Below, one piece after another: positions 36,004-44,580 of a stretch of 64,000 bases of DNA. This stretch comes from Reinekea blandensis MED297 (lineage in GTDB: Bacteria; Pseudomonadota; Gammaproteobacteria; Pseudomonadales; Natronospirillaceae): positions 384,008 to 448,007 of the forward strand of contig NZ_CH724153.1 of assembly GCF_000153185.1 (NCBI RefSeq). The letters run 5' to 3'. The notes below the pieces were generated by a model, which was given only the letters and a program-made list of their open reading frames with translations, was not told the DNA's origin and searched no databases. Made by a program: the position numbers and the translations under genes. How positions within the stretch are numbered: the stretch's first letter is position 1; the number at the start of each line of letters is the position of its first letter.

Positions 36004-36390
36004 TTGGATAAAAACATGAAAATTCTGGTTGTTGATGATTTTTCGACGATGCGACGTATCGTTAAAAATCTGCTGCGCGACCTGGGTTTTACCAATACAC
36101 ATGAGGCGGATGATGGAACCTCTGCCTGGCCGATGCTGCAGAGCGGAGATTTTGACTTCGTTGTGACCGATTGGAACATGCCGGGTATGACCGGGATTGA
36201 GCTGTTACAGAAGATCCGGGCGGATGAGCGGCTGAAAAGTGTGCCGGTCCTGATGGTCACCGCCGAGGCGAAACGAGATCAGATTGTTGCGGCGGCGCAA
36301 GCTGGCGTTAACGGTTATGTCGTCAAGCCTTTCACGGCAGCCGCTCTGAAAGAGAAAATCGAAAAGATTTTTGAGCGCGTAGACGGCTGA
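36004..36390 (+). CDS. cheY: Chemotaxis response regulator CheY
   Basis: This 128-residue single receiver domain has DD at residues ~11-12, the phospho-acceptor Asp in [13 protein letters not shown] (~Asp59), Thr in VTAEA and Lys in VVKPF. CheY-P binds the flagellar switch. The TTG start at 36004 has AGGAGG 5 bases upstream; the ATG at 36016 (MKILVVDD) is an alternative. Length and sequence are typical of the Pseudomonas-type CheY. Confidence 0.96.
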   Translation: MDKNMKILVVDDFSTMRRIVKNLLRDLGFTNTHEADDGTSAWPMLQSGDFDFVVTDWNMPGMTGIELLQKIRADERLKSVPVLMVTAEAKRDQIVAAAQAGVNGYVVKPFTAAALKEKIEKIFERVDG

Positions 36391-36423
36391 TACCGTGTTT
36401 TGCGTAAACAAACGGGGGTAGGT

Positions 36424-37326
36424 ATGAGTGATGTCACTCAGGGACCGGAAGAGTTTACGGCGTTACTGAAAGAACGGGCGCCGCGCCTGGTCGAACACGT
36501 CGACTCGGGCAATATTGATGCAGCCATTAATGTGTTGGTTGAACTGCAGCACGCCCGGACTCCGGAACTGTCGGCAGAGCATGATGTTATGGAGTTGTTA
36601 CGCGAGAAAGCGCTGTTGCTCCATGATCGGATCTCCGATGGAAATTATGAAGATGCACTGGTCACATTGCAGGACATGCAGAATGTCCGGGACCGGGGCT
36701 TGTATCAGGAAGTTGGAAGACTGACCCGTGCGCTGCATGACGCCATCACCAACTTTCATATCGATTCCTCCAAGGGCGAAGAAATTTCCGAAATGACTGA
36801 CGCGACCGATCGGTTGAGCTATGTGGTCGAATTGACGGATAAGGCGGCCAATAAAACGCTCGACCTCGTCGAAGAAAGCCTGCCGATGGCCGATGCGTTG
36901 AGGGAAGAAGCCGGGGAGTTGAAGCGCGAGTGGGAGCGATTGGTTGCACGCGATATGACCCCGGACGAGTTTCGTAAACTGTATTGGCGTTTGGACGAGT
37001 ATTTTAAACGACTGGACTCTGATGCCAGCCAGCTATCGGGCAACATGACCGAAATACTGTTGGCACAGGACTTTCAGGATTTAACCGGACAGGTCATTAA
37101 CAAAGTGACCGGCCTGGTGAAAGAAGTGGAAGCCAGTTTGGTGGATCTGGTCTTTATGGCCAGTCAGGTAGAAGCGATTACCGGAATTGTCACAAAAGGT
37201 GAAGATACCGAAGTGCCAGCCGATAAAGATGCAAAGGGTCATGGTCCTCAAATACATAAAGATCAGGAAGATGTGATGGCCAGTCAGGATGACGTTGACG
37301 ACCTGTTGTCGAGTTTGGGTTTTTAA
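36424..37326 (+). CDS. cheZ: CheY-P phosphatase CheZ
   Basis: This 300-residue, mostly helical protein dephosphorylates CheY-P. The catalytic segment LLAQDFQDLTGQ lies near residues 212-223; its Asp and Gln correspond to the catalytic pair of E. coli CheZ. The C-terminal CheY-binding peptide is QDDVDDLLSSLGF. It is longer than E. coli CheZ (214) because of an N-terminal helical extension, as in Pseudomonas. ATG 36424 follows a GGGGGTAGG site; a TTG-started frame from 36400 is less likely. Confidence 0.92.
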   Translation: MSDVTQGPEEFTALLKERAPRLVEHVDSGNIDAAINVLVELQHARTPELSAEHDVMELLREKALLLHDRISDGNYEDALVTLQDMQNVRDRGLYQEVGRLTRALHDAITNFHIDSSKGEEISEMTDATDRLSYVVELTDKAANKTLDLVEESLPMADALREEAGELKREWERLVARDMTPDEFRKLYWRLDEYFKRLDSDASQLSGNMTEILLAQDFQDLTGQVINKVTGLVKEVEASLVDLVFMASQVEAITGIVTKGEDTEVPADKDAKGHGPQIHKDQEDVMASQDDVDDLLSSLGF

Positions 37327-37337
37327 GGGGCAAGCAA

Positions 37338-39545
37338 ATGGGCTTCGAAGCGGATGACGAAATTCTTCAGGATTTTCTGGTGGAAGCCGGAGAAATTCTT
37401 GAACAGTTATCTGAACAACTGGTCGAACTGGAAAACGCACCAGAAGATCAGGACCTGCTGAATGCAATTTTCCGGGGTTTTCATACGGTAAAAGGGGGCG
37501 CCGGCTTCCTGCAACTGACCGAGCTGGTTGATTGTTGCCATGCCGCGGAAAATGTTTTTGATACGCTGCGCAATGGCCATCGGGTCGTGGATTCCGACTT
37601 AATGGATACTGTGCTCAAGGCGCTGGACGCGGTCAACGATATGTTCAGCAGCGTTAAGCATGGTGATGCATTAACGCCGGCTGATCCTGAGCTGATTGAA
37701 GTGCTCCATTTTTATGCAAAGCCTCAGGCCGAAACCGAAGGGCAACCCATACCGGGCGCAGACGTTGTTGAAAGTGCTCCTGCTGAACCCTCTGCGTCTG
37801 ACGATACCACCGCCGAAGAACCTGTGGCCGGAGGGGAGCCCGGCGATGACATCACTGACTCCGAGTTTGAACAACTGCTCGATGCCATCACTGAAGGGGC
37901 GGATGAGCAGCCCCCAGCGGAATCAGGCGCCGCCTCCGCGGATTCTGGCAGCAGTGCAGGGGGCGAAGATGAAATTACAGAAGAAGAGTTTGAAGCTCTG
38001 CTCGATCAGCTGCATGGCAAGGGGAAAATGACCGTTGGTTCGGCCGATTCTGCATCGGAAACACAGCCCGTGTCTGAGCCACCAGAAGCCTCGTCTTCGA
38101 AGTCATCATCAGACTCAGACGAGATTACAGACGACGAGTTCGAAGCCTTACTGGATCAACTTCACGGTAAAGGCAAGTTCAGTGTGGAAAATGGCGCGGA
38201 ATCGACGTCAGAACCCAAAGCACCAACGCCACCGCCTGAGCCACCCAAAGCAGAGGTGCCCGCTGCTTCACCGGCAGCAACCAAAGCAGAGCCTGAAAAA
38301 GTTGAACCGGAGAAATCTGCAGCACCTCGTGGTAATAGCGCAGCAGCGAAGGCACCGGCAAAACCGTCCAGCAGTTCGCAGGACACAACGGTACGAGTCG
38401 ATACCCAGCGTCTTGACGACATCATGAACATGGTCGGCGAGTTGGTGTTGGTGAGAAACCGGTTGGTTCGTCTGGGTGCCGAGCTTGAAAATGAGAGTCT
38501 CCAAAAAGCCGTCGGCAACTTGAATGTGGTGACTGCTGACTTACAGACGTCCGTCATGAAAACCCGAATGCAACCGATCAAAAAAGTGTTTGGTCGTTTT
38601 CCACGAGTGGTTCGGGACCTGGCGAGAAGCCTGAAAAAAGAAGTGAATCTCGAACTGGTTGGAGAAGACACCGATTTGGATAAAAATCTGGTGGACGCCC
38701 TGGCCGATCCGTTAGTGCATTTGGTACGCAACTCGGTGGACCATGGCGTTGAAGCACCCGATGTCCGTGAAGCTAATGGTAAACCGCGTATGGGACGGAT
38801 TGTCCTGTCAGCTCAGCAGGAAGGGGACCATATTCTGCTGACAATTTCTGACGATGGCGGCGGCATGGACCCCGATAAACTGCGAGCCATCGCCGTTAAG
38901 CGTGGGGTGATGGATCAGGACTCTGCGGACCGGTTGAGTGATAAAGAATGCTTTAACCTGATTTTTGCTCCTGGCTTCAGTACTAAAACGGAAATTTCAG
39001 ATGTTTCCGGCCGCGGTGTCGGCATGGATGTGGTGAAAACCAAGATATCGCAACTCAACGGAACCATCGACATTGAATCGGCCATGGGGCAAGGCACGGT
39101 TATCAATATTAAGGTGCCGCTAACCTTGGCGATTATGCCAACCCTGATGGTGATGTTGCAGAATCAGGCGTTTGCGCTGCCACTGGTGAGTGTGAATGAA
39201 ATTTTTCATCTGGATCTTTCACAAACCAATGTGGTTGATGGCCGCGAGGTGGTGATTGTCCGAGGAAAACCGATTCCGCTTTATTATCTGAAGCGCTGGC
39301 TCATTCGAGGCTATGTCGGATCGGGTGACGATGGGCAGAGCGGGCACGTGGTAGTGGTCTCGGTTGGCACGCAAAGCGTTGGTTTTGTCGTTGACCAGTT
39401 GATTGGCCAGGAAGAGGTCGTCATTAAGCCGCTGGGTGAAATGTTGCAGGGTACAGACGGAATGGCCGGTGCAACCATTACCGGCGACGGCCGGATTGCG
39501 CTGATATTAGACGTTCCCAGTCTTTTAAAAGCCCATGCAGCTTAA
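37338..39545 (+). CDS. cheA: Chemotaxis histidine kinase CheA with three acidic linker repeats
   Basis: This 735-residue kinase has the P1 Hpt domain with phospho-accepting His49 in GFHTVKGGAGF, then a long acidic/proline-rich linker (residues ~125-350), the P3 dimerisation helices (LDDIMNMVGELVLVRNRL, ~355-372), the P4 ATPase (LVRNSVDHGVE ~465-475, DDGGGM ~515, GRGVGMDVV ~560) and the P5 CheW-like domain to the end. No clear P2 CheY-binding domain is seen. The linker contains three copies of an ITDxEFExLLD motif (DNA 37844-37900, 37967-38030 and 38116-38181); the last two continue QLHGKGK. They may be the docking site for ParP, whose gene is downstream. Confidence 0.95.
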   Translation: MGFEADDEILQDFLVEAGEILEQLSEQLVELENAPEDQDLLNAIFRGFHTVKGGAGFLQLTELVDCCHAAENVFDTLRNGHRVVDSDLMDTVLKALDAVNDMFSSVKHGDALTPADPELIEVLHFYAKPQAETEGQPIPGADVVESAPAEPSASDDTTAEEPVAGGEPGDDITDSEFEQLLDAITEGADEQPPAESGAASADSGSSAGGEDEITEEEFEALLDQLHGKGKMTVGSADSASETQPVSEPPEASSSKSSSDSDEITDDEFEALLDQLHGKGKFSVENGAESTSEPKAPTPPPEPPKAEVPAASPAATKAEPEKVEPEKSAAPRGNSAAAKAPAKPSSSSQDTTVRVDTQRLDDIMNMVGELVLVRNRLVRLGAELENESLQKAVGNLNVVTADLQTSVMKTRMQPIKKVFGRFPRVVRDLARSLKKEVNLELVGEDTDLDKNLVDALADPLVHLVRNSVDHGVEAPDVREANGKPRMGRIVLSAQQEGDHILLTISDDGGGMDPDKLRAIAVKRGVMDQDSADRLSDKECFNLIFAPGFSTKTEISDVSGRGVGMDVVKTKISQLNGTIDIESAMGQGTVINIKVPLTLAIMPTLMVMLQNQAFALPLVSVNEIFHLDLSQTNVVDGREVVIVRGKPIPLYYLKRWLIRGYVGSGDDGQSGHVVVVSVGTQSVGFVVDQLIGQEEVVIKPLGEMLQGTDGMAGATITGDGRIALILDVPSLLKAHAA

Positions 39546-39611
39546 GAGGTCGGTGGCGCGTGTGTCTGCACGTAAAATCGGTCCGGTGACAATGAACAGG
39601 AGAGGATTTTA

Positions 39612-40640
39612 ATGGGCATTGGGGTGTTAATTGTTGATGACTCTTCTTTTTTTCGTCAACAGATCAAGGCCATCATCAATGCTCATCCGCAACTGACCGT
39701 TGTTGGTGAGGCCAGTAACGGTCGGGAAGCCATTGAGAAAGCCATCAGACTGAAACCGTCCGTGATCACCATGGACTACGAAATGCCCATGATGGATGGC
39801 ATTTCGGCCGTGCGCGAGATCATGCGACAGCAGCCGACACCCATTCTTATGTTTTCATCGCTGACGTTGAAAGGCGCCCGCGTAACGCTGGATGCATTAG
39901 ACGCGGGTGCTGTCGATTTTCTGCCCAAGAGTTATGAGCGCGTCTCAGGCAGTAACTCGAGTCTGAAACAGGTACTGGTCGATAAGTTGCTGACGCTGGC
40001 GAAGGCCAGTTCGGCGCAACAAACAACGCCTGCGGCACCGCCGGCGAAGTCGACCGCTTCAACCAAGCGATATAATCAGAAATTTGATCTGGTCCTGATC
40101 GGGACATCAACGGGCGGTCCCGTTGCATTACAGAAGGTTCTAACACAGTTGCCGGCTGGCTTTCCGTCGCCGATTCTGCTGATCCAGCACATGCCCGGAT
40201 CGTTTACCGGTGCGTTTGCCGAGCGCTTGAACACACAGTGTCGGATACGGGTAAAAGAAGCACGTGACGGCGAAGTACTGAGAGCGGGAGAAGCCTACCT
40301 CGCTCCCGGTGGCATGCAAATGATGCTGAGCGGCAAAGGAAAGCTTAAGATTTTTGAAGGCGATGCTCGCTTGAACTACAAACCCAGCGTTGATTTAACC
40401 TTTGGCAGCGCCGTTAAGTATTACAGCAAGCACTGTTTGGCTCTGGTGTTGACGGGCATGGGTGCTGACGGGCGTGAAGGTGCGCGTTTATTAAAACAGG
40501 CCGGAAGTGTCGTCTGGGCGCAGGAAGGGCGCACCTGTGTGATTGATGGCATGCCTTCTGCAGTAGTGAAAGCGAATCTGGCAGATGAGGTCGTTCCCTT
40601 GCCGGAAATCGCGAAGCGACTGGCAGAAGTTGTCCGCTAA
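39612..40640 (+). CDS. cheB: Chemotaxis protein-glutamate methylesterase CheB
   Basis: This 342-residue enzyme removes methyl groups from chemoreceptors. The N-terminal receiver has DDSSFFR and phospho-acceptor Asp in TMDYEMPMMDG (~Asp56). The esterase has the catalytic triad: Ser in IGTSTGGPVA (~164), His in IQHMPGSFTGAFAERL (~194) and Asp in TGMGADGREGA (~287). It starts 67 bases after cheA with AGGAGAGG upstream. Confidence 0.96.
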   Translation: MGIGVLIVDDSSFFRQQIKAIINAHPQLTVVGEASNGREAIEKAIRLKPSVITMDYEMPMMDGISAVREIMRQQPTPILMFSSLTLKGARVTLDALDAGAVDFLPKSYERVSGSNSSLKQVLVDKLLTLAKASSAQQTTPAAPPAKSTASTKRYNQKFDLVLIGTSTGGPVALQKVLTQLPAGFPSPILLIQHMPGSFTGAFAERLNTQCRIRVKEARDGEVLRAGEAYLAPGGMQMMLSGKGKLKIFEGDARLNYKPSVDLTFGSAVKYYSKHCLALVLTGMGADGREGARLLKQAGSVVWAQEGRTCVIDGMPSAVVKANLADEVVPLPEIAKRLAEVVR

Positions 40641-40714
40641 GGTTGCCACCTGCTATGGCAGCATGTCGGCCAGACGCTACGCTGTGTAGTTAAAGAATAC
40701 AGGGTGGACACATC

Positions 40715-41449
40715 ATGTTGGCATTGGCAGGCCTGCTATTGGCTTGGTTTGCGGTTTTTGGCGGGCATCTTCTGGAAGGAGGTCAGGCCGGATCGCTGAG
40801 TAATTTTCCGGCGGCGCTGATCGTACTGGGCGGTACCTTGGCCGCGGGAATGATTCAGGCGGCTCCCCGTACATGGCGTACCGCCTGGACATTGTTTCCG
40901 GCCATCTTCTGGCGCAATCATCTGGATTCCGAACAAACTCTGCTCAAACTGGTTCGATGGTGCCAACTGGCCCGCCGTAGCGGTCCTCTCAGCTTGGATC
41001 CTGAGTCAGGCAAAGAACCCGATCCGTTCCTCAGGTTAGGCCTTCAGTTAATTGTCGATGGCGCTGACAAGGACAAGCTTCGCCATAATCTGACCATTGC
41101 CACGGAAGCGCGGGAAAACGAATGGCTCAAAGGGGCTGACTTTTTCGACTCTCTTGGTGGTTATGCGCCCACGATGGGAATCATCGGTGCGGTGCTTGGG
41201 CTGATACAGGTCATGACTCAGATCGAAGATACCCAGGCAATCGGGTTGGGCATTGCGACAGCCTTTGTTGCGACGATTTATGGTGTGGGTTTAGCCAATT
41301 TGTTTTTTCTGCCTGTAGCGGGTCGGTTACGCAGCGAGGCAATGACCCGGTCACAGCAGGAAGAAATGGCACTTGATGGGTTGTTGTCGATCCTCGATGG
41401 TGAAAACCCACGAATGCTGGAAAGGCGTTTGCGGGAGTACCGGCTATGA
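40715..41449 (+). CDS. motC: Flagellar motor stator protein MotC (MotA family)
   Basis: This 244-residue membrane protein has four helices (residues ~2-18, ~30-50, ~150-170, ~180-202) and a cytoplasmic loop with charged residues that meet the rotor. The GGYAPTMGIIGAVLGLI signature near 148-164 belongs to the MotA/ExbB superfamily. In Pseudomonas, MotC and MotD form the second stator, used for swarming. The last codons overlap motD by 4 bases (ATGA). Confidence 0.93.
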   Translation: MLALAGLLLAWFAVFGGHLLEGGQAGSLSNFPAALIVLGGTLAAGMIQAAPRTWRTAWTLFPAIFWRNHLDSEQTLLKLVRWCQLARRSGPLSLDPESGKEPDPFLRLGLQLIVDGADKDKLRHNLTIATEARENEWLKGADFFDSLGGYAPTMGIIGAVLGLIQVMTQIEDTQAIGLGIATAFVATIYGVGLANLFFLPVAGRLRSEAMTRSQQEEMALDGLLSILDGENPRMLERRLREYRL

Positions 41450-42207
41450 ACCAGTCACGTCGACAGAAATTTGCCGGAAACGTGGACCGGGAGCACCGTT
41501 GGATTCTGTCTTACGCAGACTTTCTGACGCTGTTGTTCGCCTTTTTTGCGTTTTTATTTTCAATCAGTTCTCTACAGAATGATAAGTTTCAGGAAGTCAG
41601 CGCGACGTTGTTGCAAATCTTTGATGTTCGCCCCAGTAGCGTCGACCCGATCGAACTCAATGCCACACCGACAGGTCCGGATGTGTTTAACCCCTTTTTT
41701 CGGCCCGAACCCCTGCCGGGAACGAACATCGACAACGCCAACAGTGAAGTCTATGCGCAGGAGTCTTCTCTGCTTGATATTCAGGCGCAACTGAGCGATG
41801 CCTATGCGCAGATGATTCAGGATCGGCTTTTCAGTGTCAGTGGTAACGAGTCCTGGATTGAAATTCAATTAGCAAATTCAATTACATTTTCTGACAATTC
41901 CGCCGATATAAATGATCAGGCAGAGGCGGTTCTTTACGAGCTGGCAAAATTGCTCCAGGGGAATGCTTTGCCGGTGCGGGTTGAGGGCTACAGTGGAGCC
42001 TCTGAAGTCCGGGGCTGGGAGCTTTCATCCAGCCGAGCGGTTGCCGTTGTTGAGTATCTGCAGCGAGCAGGAGTTGCCGGAGAGCGATTGTCATCGGCGG
42101 CGTTTTCTTCGTATCAGCCGTCGGGCGAAGGAGATCTGACTCCGGGTCGAATTCAAATCGTCGTTGCTGGTTTTTCAGGGATGAATCCTGAAGCCAGATC
42201 GAATTAA
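41446..42207 (+). CDS. motD: Flagellar motor stator protein MotD (MotB family)
   Basis: This 253-residue protein starts MNQSRRQKFAGNVDREHRW, then the single membrane helix WILSYADFLTLLFAFFAFLFSISSL (residues ~22-46), with the proton-carrying Asp in SYADFLT, a linker and a peptidoglycan-binding OmpA/MotB domain (VEGYSGASEVRGWELSSSRAVAVVEYL, ~178-204). It anchors the stator to the wall. It follows motC with a 4-base overlap and is followed 9 bases later by parC. Confidence 0.93.
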   Translation: MNQSRRQKFAGNVDREHRWILSYADFLTLLFAFFAFLFSISSLQNDKFQEVSATLLQIFDVRPSSVDPIELNATPTGPDVFNPFFRPEPLPGTNIDNANSEVYAQESSLLDIQAQLSDAYAQMIQDRLFSVSGNESWIEIQLANSITFSDNSADINDQAEAVLYELAKLLQGNALPVRVEGYSGASEVRGWELSSSRAVAVVEYLQRAGVAGERLSSAAFSSYQPSGEGDLTPGRIQIVVAGFSGMNPEARSN

Positions 42208-42216
42208 AGGTGAATT

Positions 42217-42984
42217 ATGCACGTCTGGTCTATTGCCAATCAAAAAGGTGGAGTCGGTAAGACGACTTCGGTGGTGTCGTTGGGAGCACTATTAGCCCAA
42301 CAGGGGCATCGCGTCCTGGTCTTTGATCTGGATCCGCAGGGGTCATTGACCAGCTATTTCAGACACAATCCGGACGAGATGGAACACAGCGCGTTCGATC
42401 TGTTTATGCACGGTGGAAAAATCCCGGACGATGTCCTGGAGAATGTCATCTTACCCACGTCAATCGAAGGGATGGACATGATTCCGGCGTCGACGGCGCT
42501 GGCAACTCTTGAGCGGAATGTCAGCCAACAGGATGGTATGGGGCTGGTTGTGTCGAAAACCCTGGCGAAGCTCTGGGATCAATATGACTACGCCTTGATC
42601 GATACGCCGCCTTTGCTTGGGGTGTTGTTGATTAACTCACTCGCAGCCTGCAAAAAATTATTAGTACCCGTTCAGACTGAGTTCCTCGCTCTGAAGGGGC
42701 TTGAACGGATGGTTCACACCATTCGTATGGTCATGCGATCTCAGCAAAGAGACCTGGAATATCTGGTGATTCCCACCATGTTCGATCGGCGAACCGCCGC
42801 GTCGGTTAAGACGCTCAAAACCTTGCGTGAGCAGTACGATGGGCACATTTGGCATACGGCCATTCCTGTAGACACCCGTCTGCGCGATGCCAGTCGGGAG
42901 GGTAAAGCTATCAGTCAGATAGATCCGGAATCCCGATCAGCGCGGGCGTATCGCTTGTTGTTAAAAAATATTGTGGAGAACTGA
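42217..42984 (+). CDS. parC: ParC-type (ParA/MinD family) ATPase for chemoreceptor-array placement
   Basis: This 255-residue P-loop ATPase has the ParA Walker A KGGVGKTTSVVSLGALLA (residues ~10-27), VFDLDPQGSLTSYF (~38-51), IDTPPLLGVLLINSL (~127-141), and QTEFLALKGLERM (~150-162). In Vibrio and Pseudomonas, the ParA homologue encoded just downstream of cheB/mot genes (ParC) forms a polar gradient that places chemotaxis arrays. The symbol parC here is the chemotaxis gene, not topoisomerase IV. It starts 9 bases after motD. Confidence 0.88.
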   Translation: MHVWSIANQKGGVGKTTSVVSLGALLAQQGHRVLVFDLDPQGSLTSYFRHNPDEMEHSAFDLFMHGGKIPDDVLENVILPTSIEGMDMIPASTALATLERNVSQQDGMGLVVSKTLAKLWDQYDYALIDTPPLLGVLLINSLAACKKLLVPVQTEFLALKGLERMVHTIRMVMRSQQRDLEYLVIPTMFDRRTAASVKTLKTLREQYDGHIWHTAIPVDTRLRDASREGKAISQIDPESRSARAYRLLLKNIVEN

Positions 42985-42985
42985 C

Positions 42986-43108
42986 ATGGGTCGACGCAGT
43001 CTTTGTCAGGTCTGGAGGGCGTGTTTTTCGATGAGCGCGAGATGGAGTCCGGTCGTGGAAGCGGCGGATAAATACCCCCTGAATCGCTTTTGGAACCGGG
43101 TTTCCTGA
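42986..43108 (+). CDS. Possible 40-codon leader ORF between parC and parP
   Basis: An ATG at 42986 is preceded by GTGGAGA at 7-base spacing and opens a 40-residue frame ending at TGA 43106-43108, two bases before the parP ATG at 43111. The product would begin [14 protein letters not shown] and is basic and tryptophan-rich. I recognise no family. Its stop touching the parP start suggests translational coupling; parP itself has no good ribosome site. Whether the peptide has a function is unknown. Confidence 0.4.
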   Translation: MGRRSLCQVWRACFSMSARWSPVVEAADKYPLNRFWNRVS

Positions 43109-43110
43109 TC

Positions 43111-43950
43111 ATGTCGTCAAAACCCACCAAAACTAAAACTCGAAGCGCGCCTTCAATCGCCAGCAAACTGGCGGTCATGTCGTATCTCGACGATATGCTG
43201 CACGAAGCGACCTCTATGCCGGAAACCCGGCTGGACGATATCGCTGAGATCTCAGAGCCAGAGGTTGAACCGGCCATAGATGATTCGGAAGAGGTGTTCG
43301 CTCAGCCAGAGCCGCAACCGGAGCCAGAGCCGGAACCCGAACCAGAGCCACAACCAGAACCAAAGCCAGAGCCGGAACCAGAGTTCAGACCGGAGTCTGT
43401 ACCTGAGCCAGAACCTGTTCAACTCGAATCAACGACCGTTCAGGATCAGGTGATCACTGACGTCCAGGTTTCCGCCGAGCCAGGGCCTCCGGTATGGCAG
43501 AAAAACGGTCGGCCAGCCTGGGGACAAGAGCGTTTTGACTGTTTGGTGTTTTCAGTCAATGGTCTCAAGTTAGCGGTTCCATTATTATTGCTCGGCAACA
43601 TTCACCCGCTGGAGCGGGATCTGACGCCATTGTTCGACCAGCCCGATTGGTTTTTAGGATTGTTACCCGTTGCCGGTGAACGGAATATTCGCGTTGTAGA
43701 CACGGCCGCACTGGTTATGCCGGAGCGATATGATCCGGAACAAGCGGAAACACTGGGCTATGCTATTGGAGTGCACGGTTCCGATTGGGCATTTGGTGCT
43801 CATGTTATCGAAGGTTCCGTGTCTCTTGAGCCGGACGAAGTTAAATGGCGTTCACGGCGAACTTCTCGCCCTTGGTTAGCCGGCACCGTCATTTCTCAGA
43901 TGTGTGCTTTGATTGACATGGACGCGTTTGCACAGATACTCAGAGGTTGA
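43111..43950 (+). CDS. parP: ParP-like chemotaxis-array protein with EP-rich linker and CheW-like domain
   Basis: This 279-residue protein has a short N-terminal segment ([12 protein letters not shown] near residues 23-34), a Glu-Pro repeat linker (DNA ~43300-43420, residues ~64-110), and a C-terminal CheW-like domain (~140-279) beginning [22 protein letters not shown]. In Vibrio, ParP ties ParC to the array by binding CheA through its CheW-like AIF domain. Location between parC and cheW supports the call. ATG 43111 is chosen because it matches the position where homologues start; TTG 43090 would add seven residues. Confidence 0.82.
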   Translation: MSSKPTKTKTRSAPSIASKLAVMSYLDDMLHEATSMPETRLDDIAEISEPEVEPAIDDSEEVFAQPEPQPEPEPEPEPEPQPEPKPEPEPEFRPESVPEPEPVQLESTTVQDQVITDVQVSAEPGPPVWQKNGRPAWGQERFDCLVFSVNGLKLAVPLLLLGNIHPLERDLTPLFDQPDWFLGLLPVAGERNIRVVDTAALVMPERYDPEQAETLGYAIGVHGSDWAFGAHVIEGSVSLEPDEVKWRSRRTSRPWLAGTVISQMCALIDMDAFAQILRG

Positions 43951-43959
43951 TTGGCAACC

Positions 43960-43986
43960 TTAAGAAACTCTACTGCGAGCCGATAA
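43960..43986 (+). promoter_or_regulatory. Sigma-28 promoter of cheW
   Basis: TTAAGAAA (43960-43967; 5 of 8 match TAAAGTTT) is followed after 11 bases by GCCGATAA (43979-43986), an exact -10 consensus. The site lies 43 bases before the cheW start, so cheW can be transcribed apart from the long operon. Confidence 0.65.
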
Positions 43987-44029
43987 ATAGTGAACTATAG
44001 TAAACCATCATGTGTGTGGAGGATGTACG

Positions 44030-44509
44030 ATGACAGCACAGACGGCTAAAGCTGGTGACGACCCGATTCTGCAATGGGTAACTTTCCGGCTGGAAAACGA
44101 GACTTATGGCATTAATGTCATGCAGGTCCGTGAAGTGCTGCGCTATAACGAAATAGCACCAGTACCCGGCGCACCTTCTTATGTACTTGGCATTATTAAC
44201 CTGCGGGGTAATGTCGTTTCGGTTGTCGATACGCGTGAGCGGTTTGGGCTGGCTGGCACCGAGATTACCGATAATACACGTATTGTGATTTTGGAAACCG
44301 ACTCACAAGTTGTTGGTATTCTTGTCGATGCGGTCGCTGAAGTGGTTTATCTGAGACAATCAGAAATCGAAACGGCGCCAAATGTCGGTAACGAAGATAA
44401 CGCGCGATTCATTCAGGGTGTGAGTCATAAAAATGACGAGCTGTTGATTTTAATTGAAATCAAAAACCTGTTAACCGATGAAGAGTGGGCTGAAATTGCC
44501 GACATGTAA
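44030..44509 (+). CDS. cheW: Chemotaxis coupling protein CheW
   Basis: This 159-residue adaptor links chemoreceptors to CheA. It has the CheW pattern: WVTFRLENETYGINVMQVREVLRYNEIAPVPGAPSYVLGIINLRGNVVSVVD (residues ~16-67), VGILVDAVAEVVYL (~100-113) and ending with LLILIEIKNLL. ATG 44030 follows GGAGGA at 44018-44023; the longest frame (44012) starts before that site. Its own sigma-28 promoter lies upstream. Confidence 0.95.
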   Translation: MTAQTAKAGDDPILQWVTFRLENETYGINVMQVREVLRYNEIAPVPGAPSYVLGIINLRGNVVSVVDTRERFGLAGTEITDNTRIVILETDSQVVGILVDAVAEVVYLRQSEIETAPNVGNEDNARFIQGVSHKNDELLILIEIKNLLTDEEWAEIADM

Positions 44510-44523
44510 GGTCTGATTGAGAG

Positions 44524-44539
44524 TGGCGCATTTCCTGCA
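44524..44539 (+). promoter_or_regulatory. Possible sigma-54 site before the DUF2802 gene
   Basis: TGGCGC, five bases, then CTGCA keep the GG-N10-GC spacing, 41 bases before the DUF2802 ATG. The -12 element deviates from TTGCA, so this call is tentative. Confidence 0.35.
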
Positions 44540-44580
44540 TTAGTGGGAAGTGTGTCAATTTCTCAACGAGGCCTTGCAAA

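Noticed and set aside
38162-38731. 190-codon minus-strand frame inside cheA
   Set aside because: Antisense to the CheA linker and P3 domain; rich in Ser, Arg and Thr as expected from the mirror of the Ser/Asp/Glu repeats.
43300-43420. Tandem GAGCCA/GAACCA hexamers as a repeat element or CRISPR-like array
   Set aside because: They keep one reading frame and encode the Glu-Pro linker of ParP; there are no spacers.
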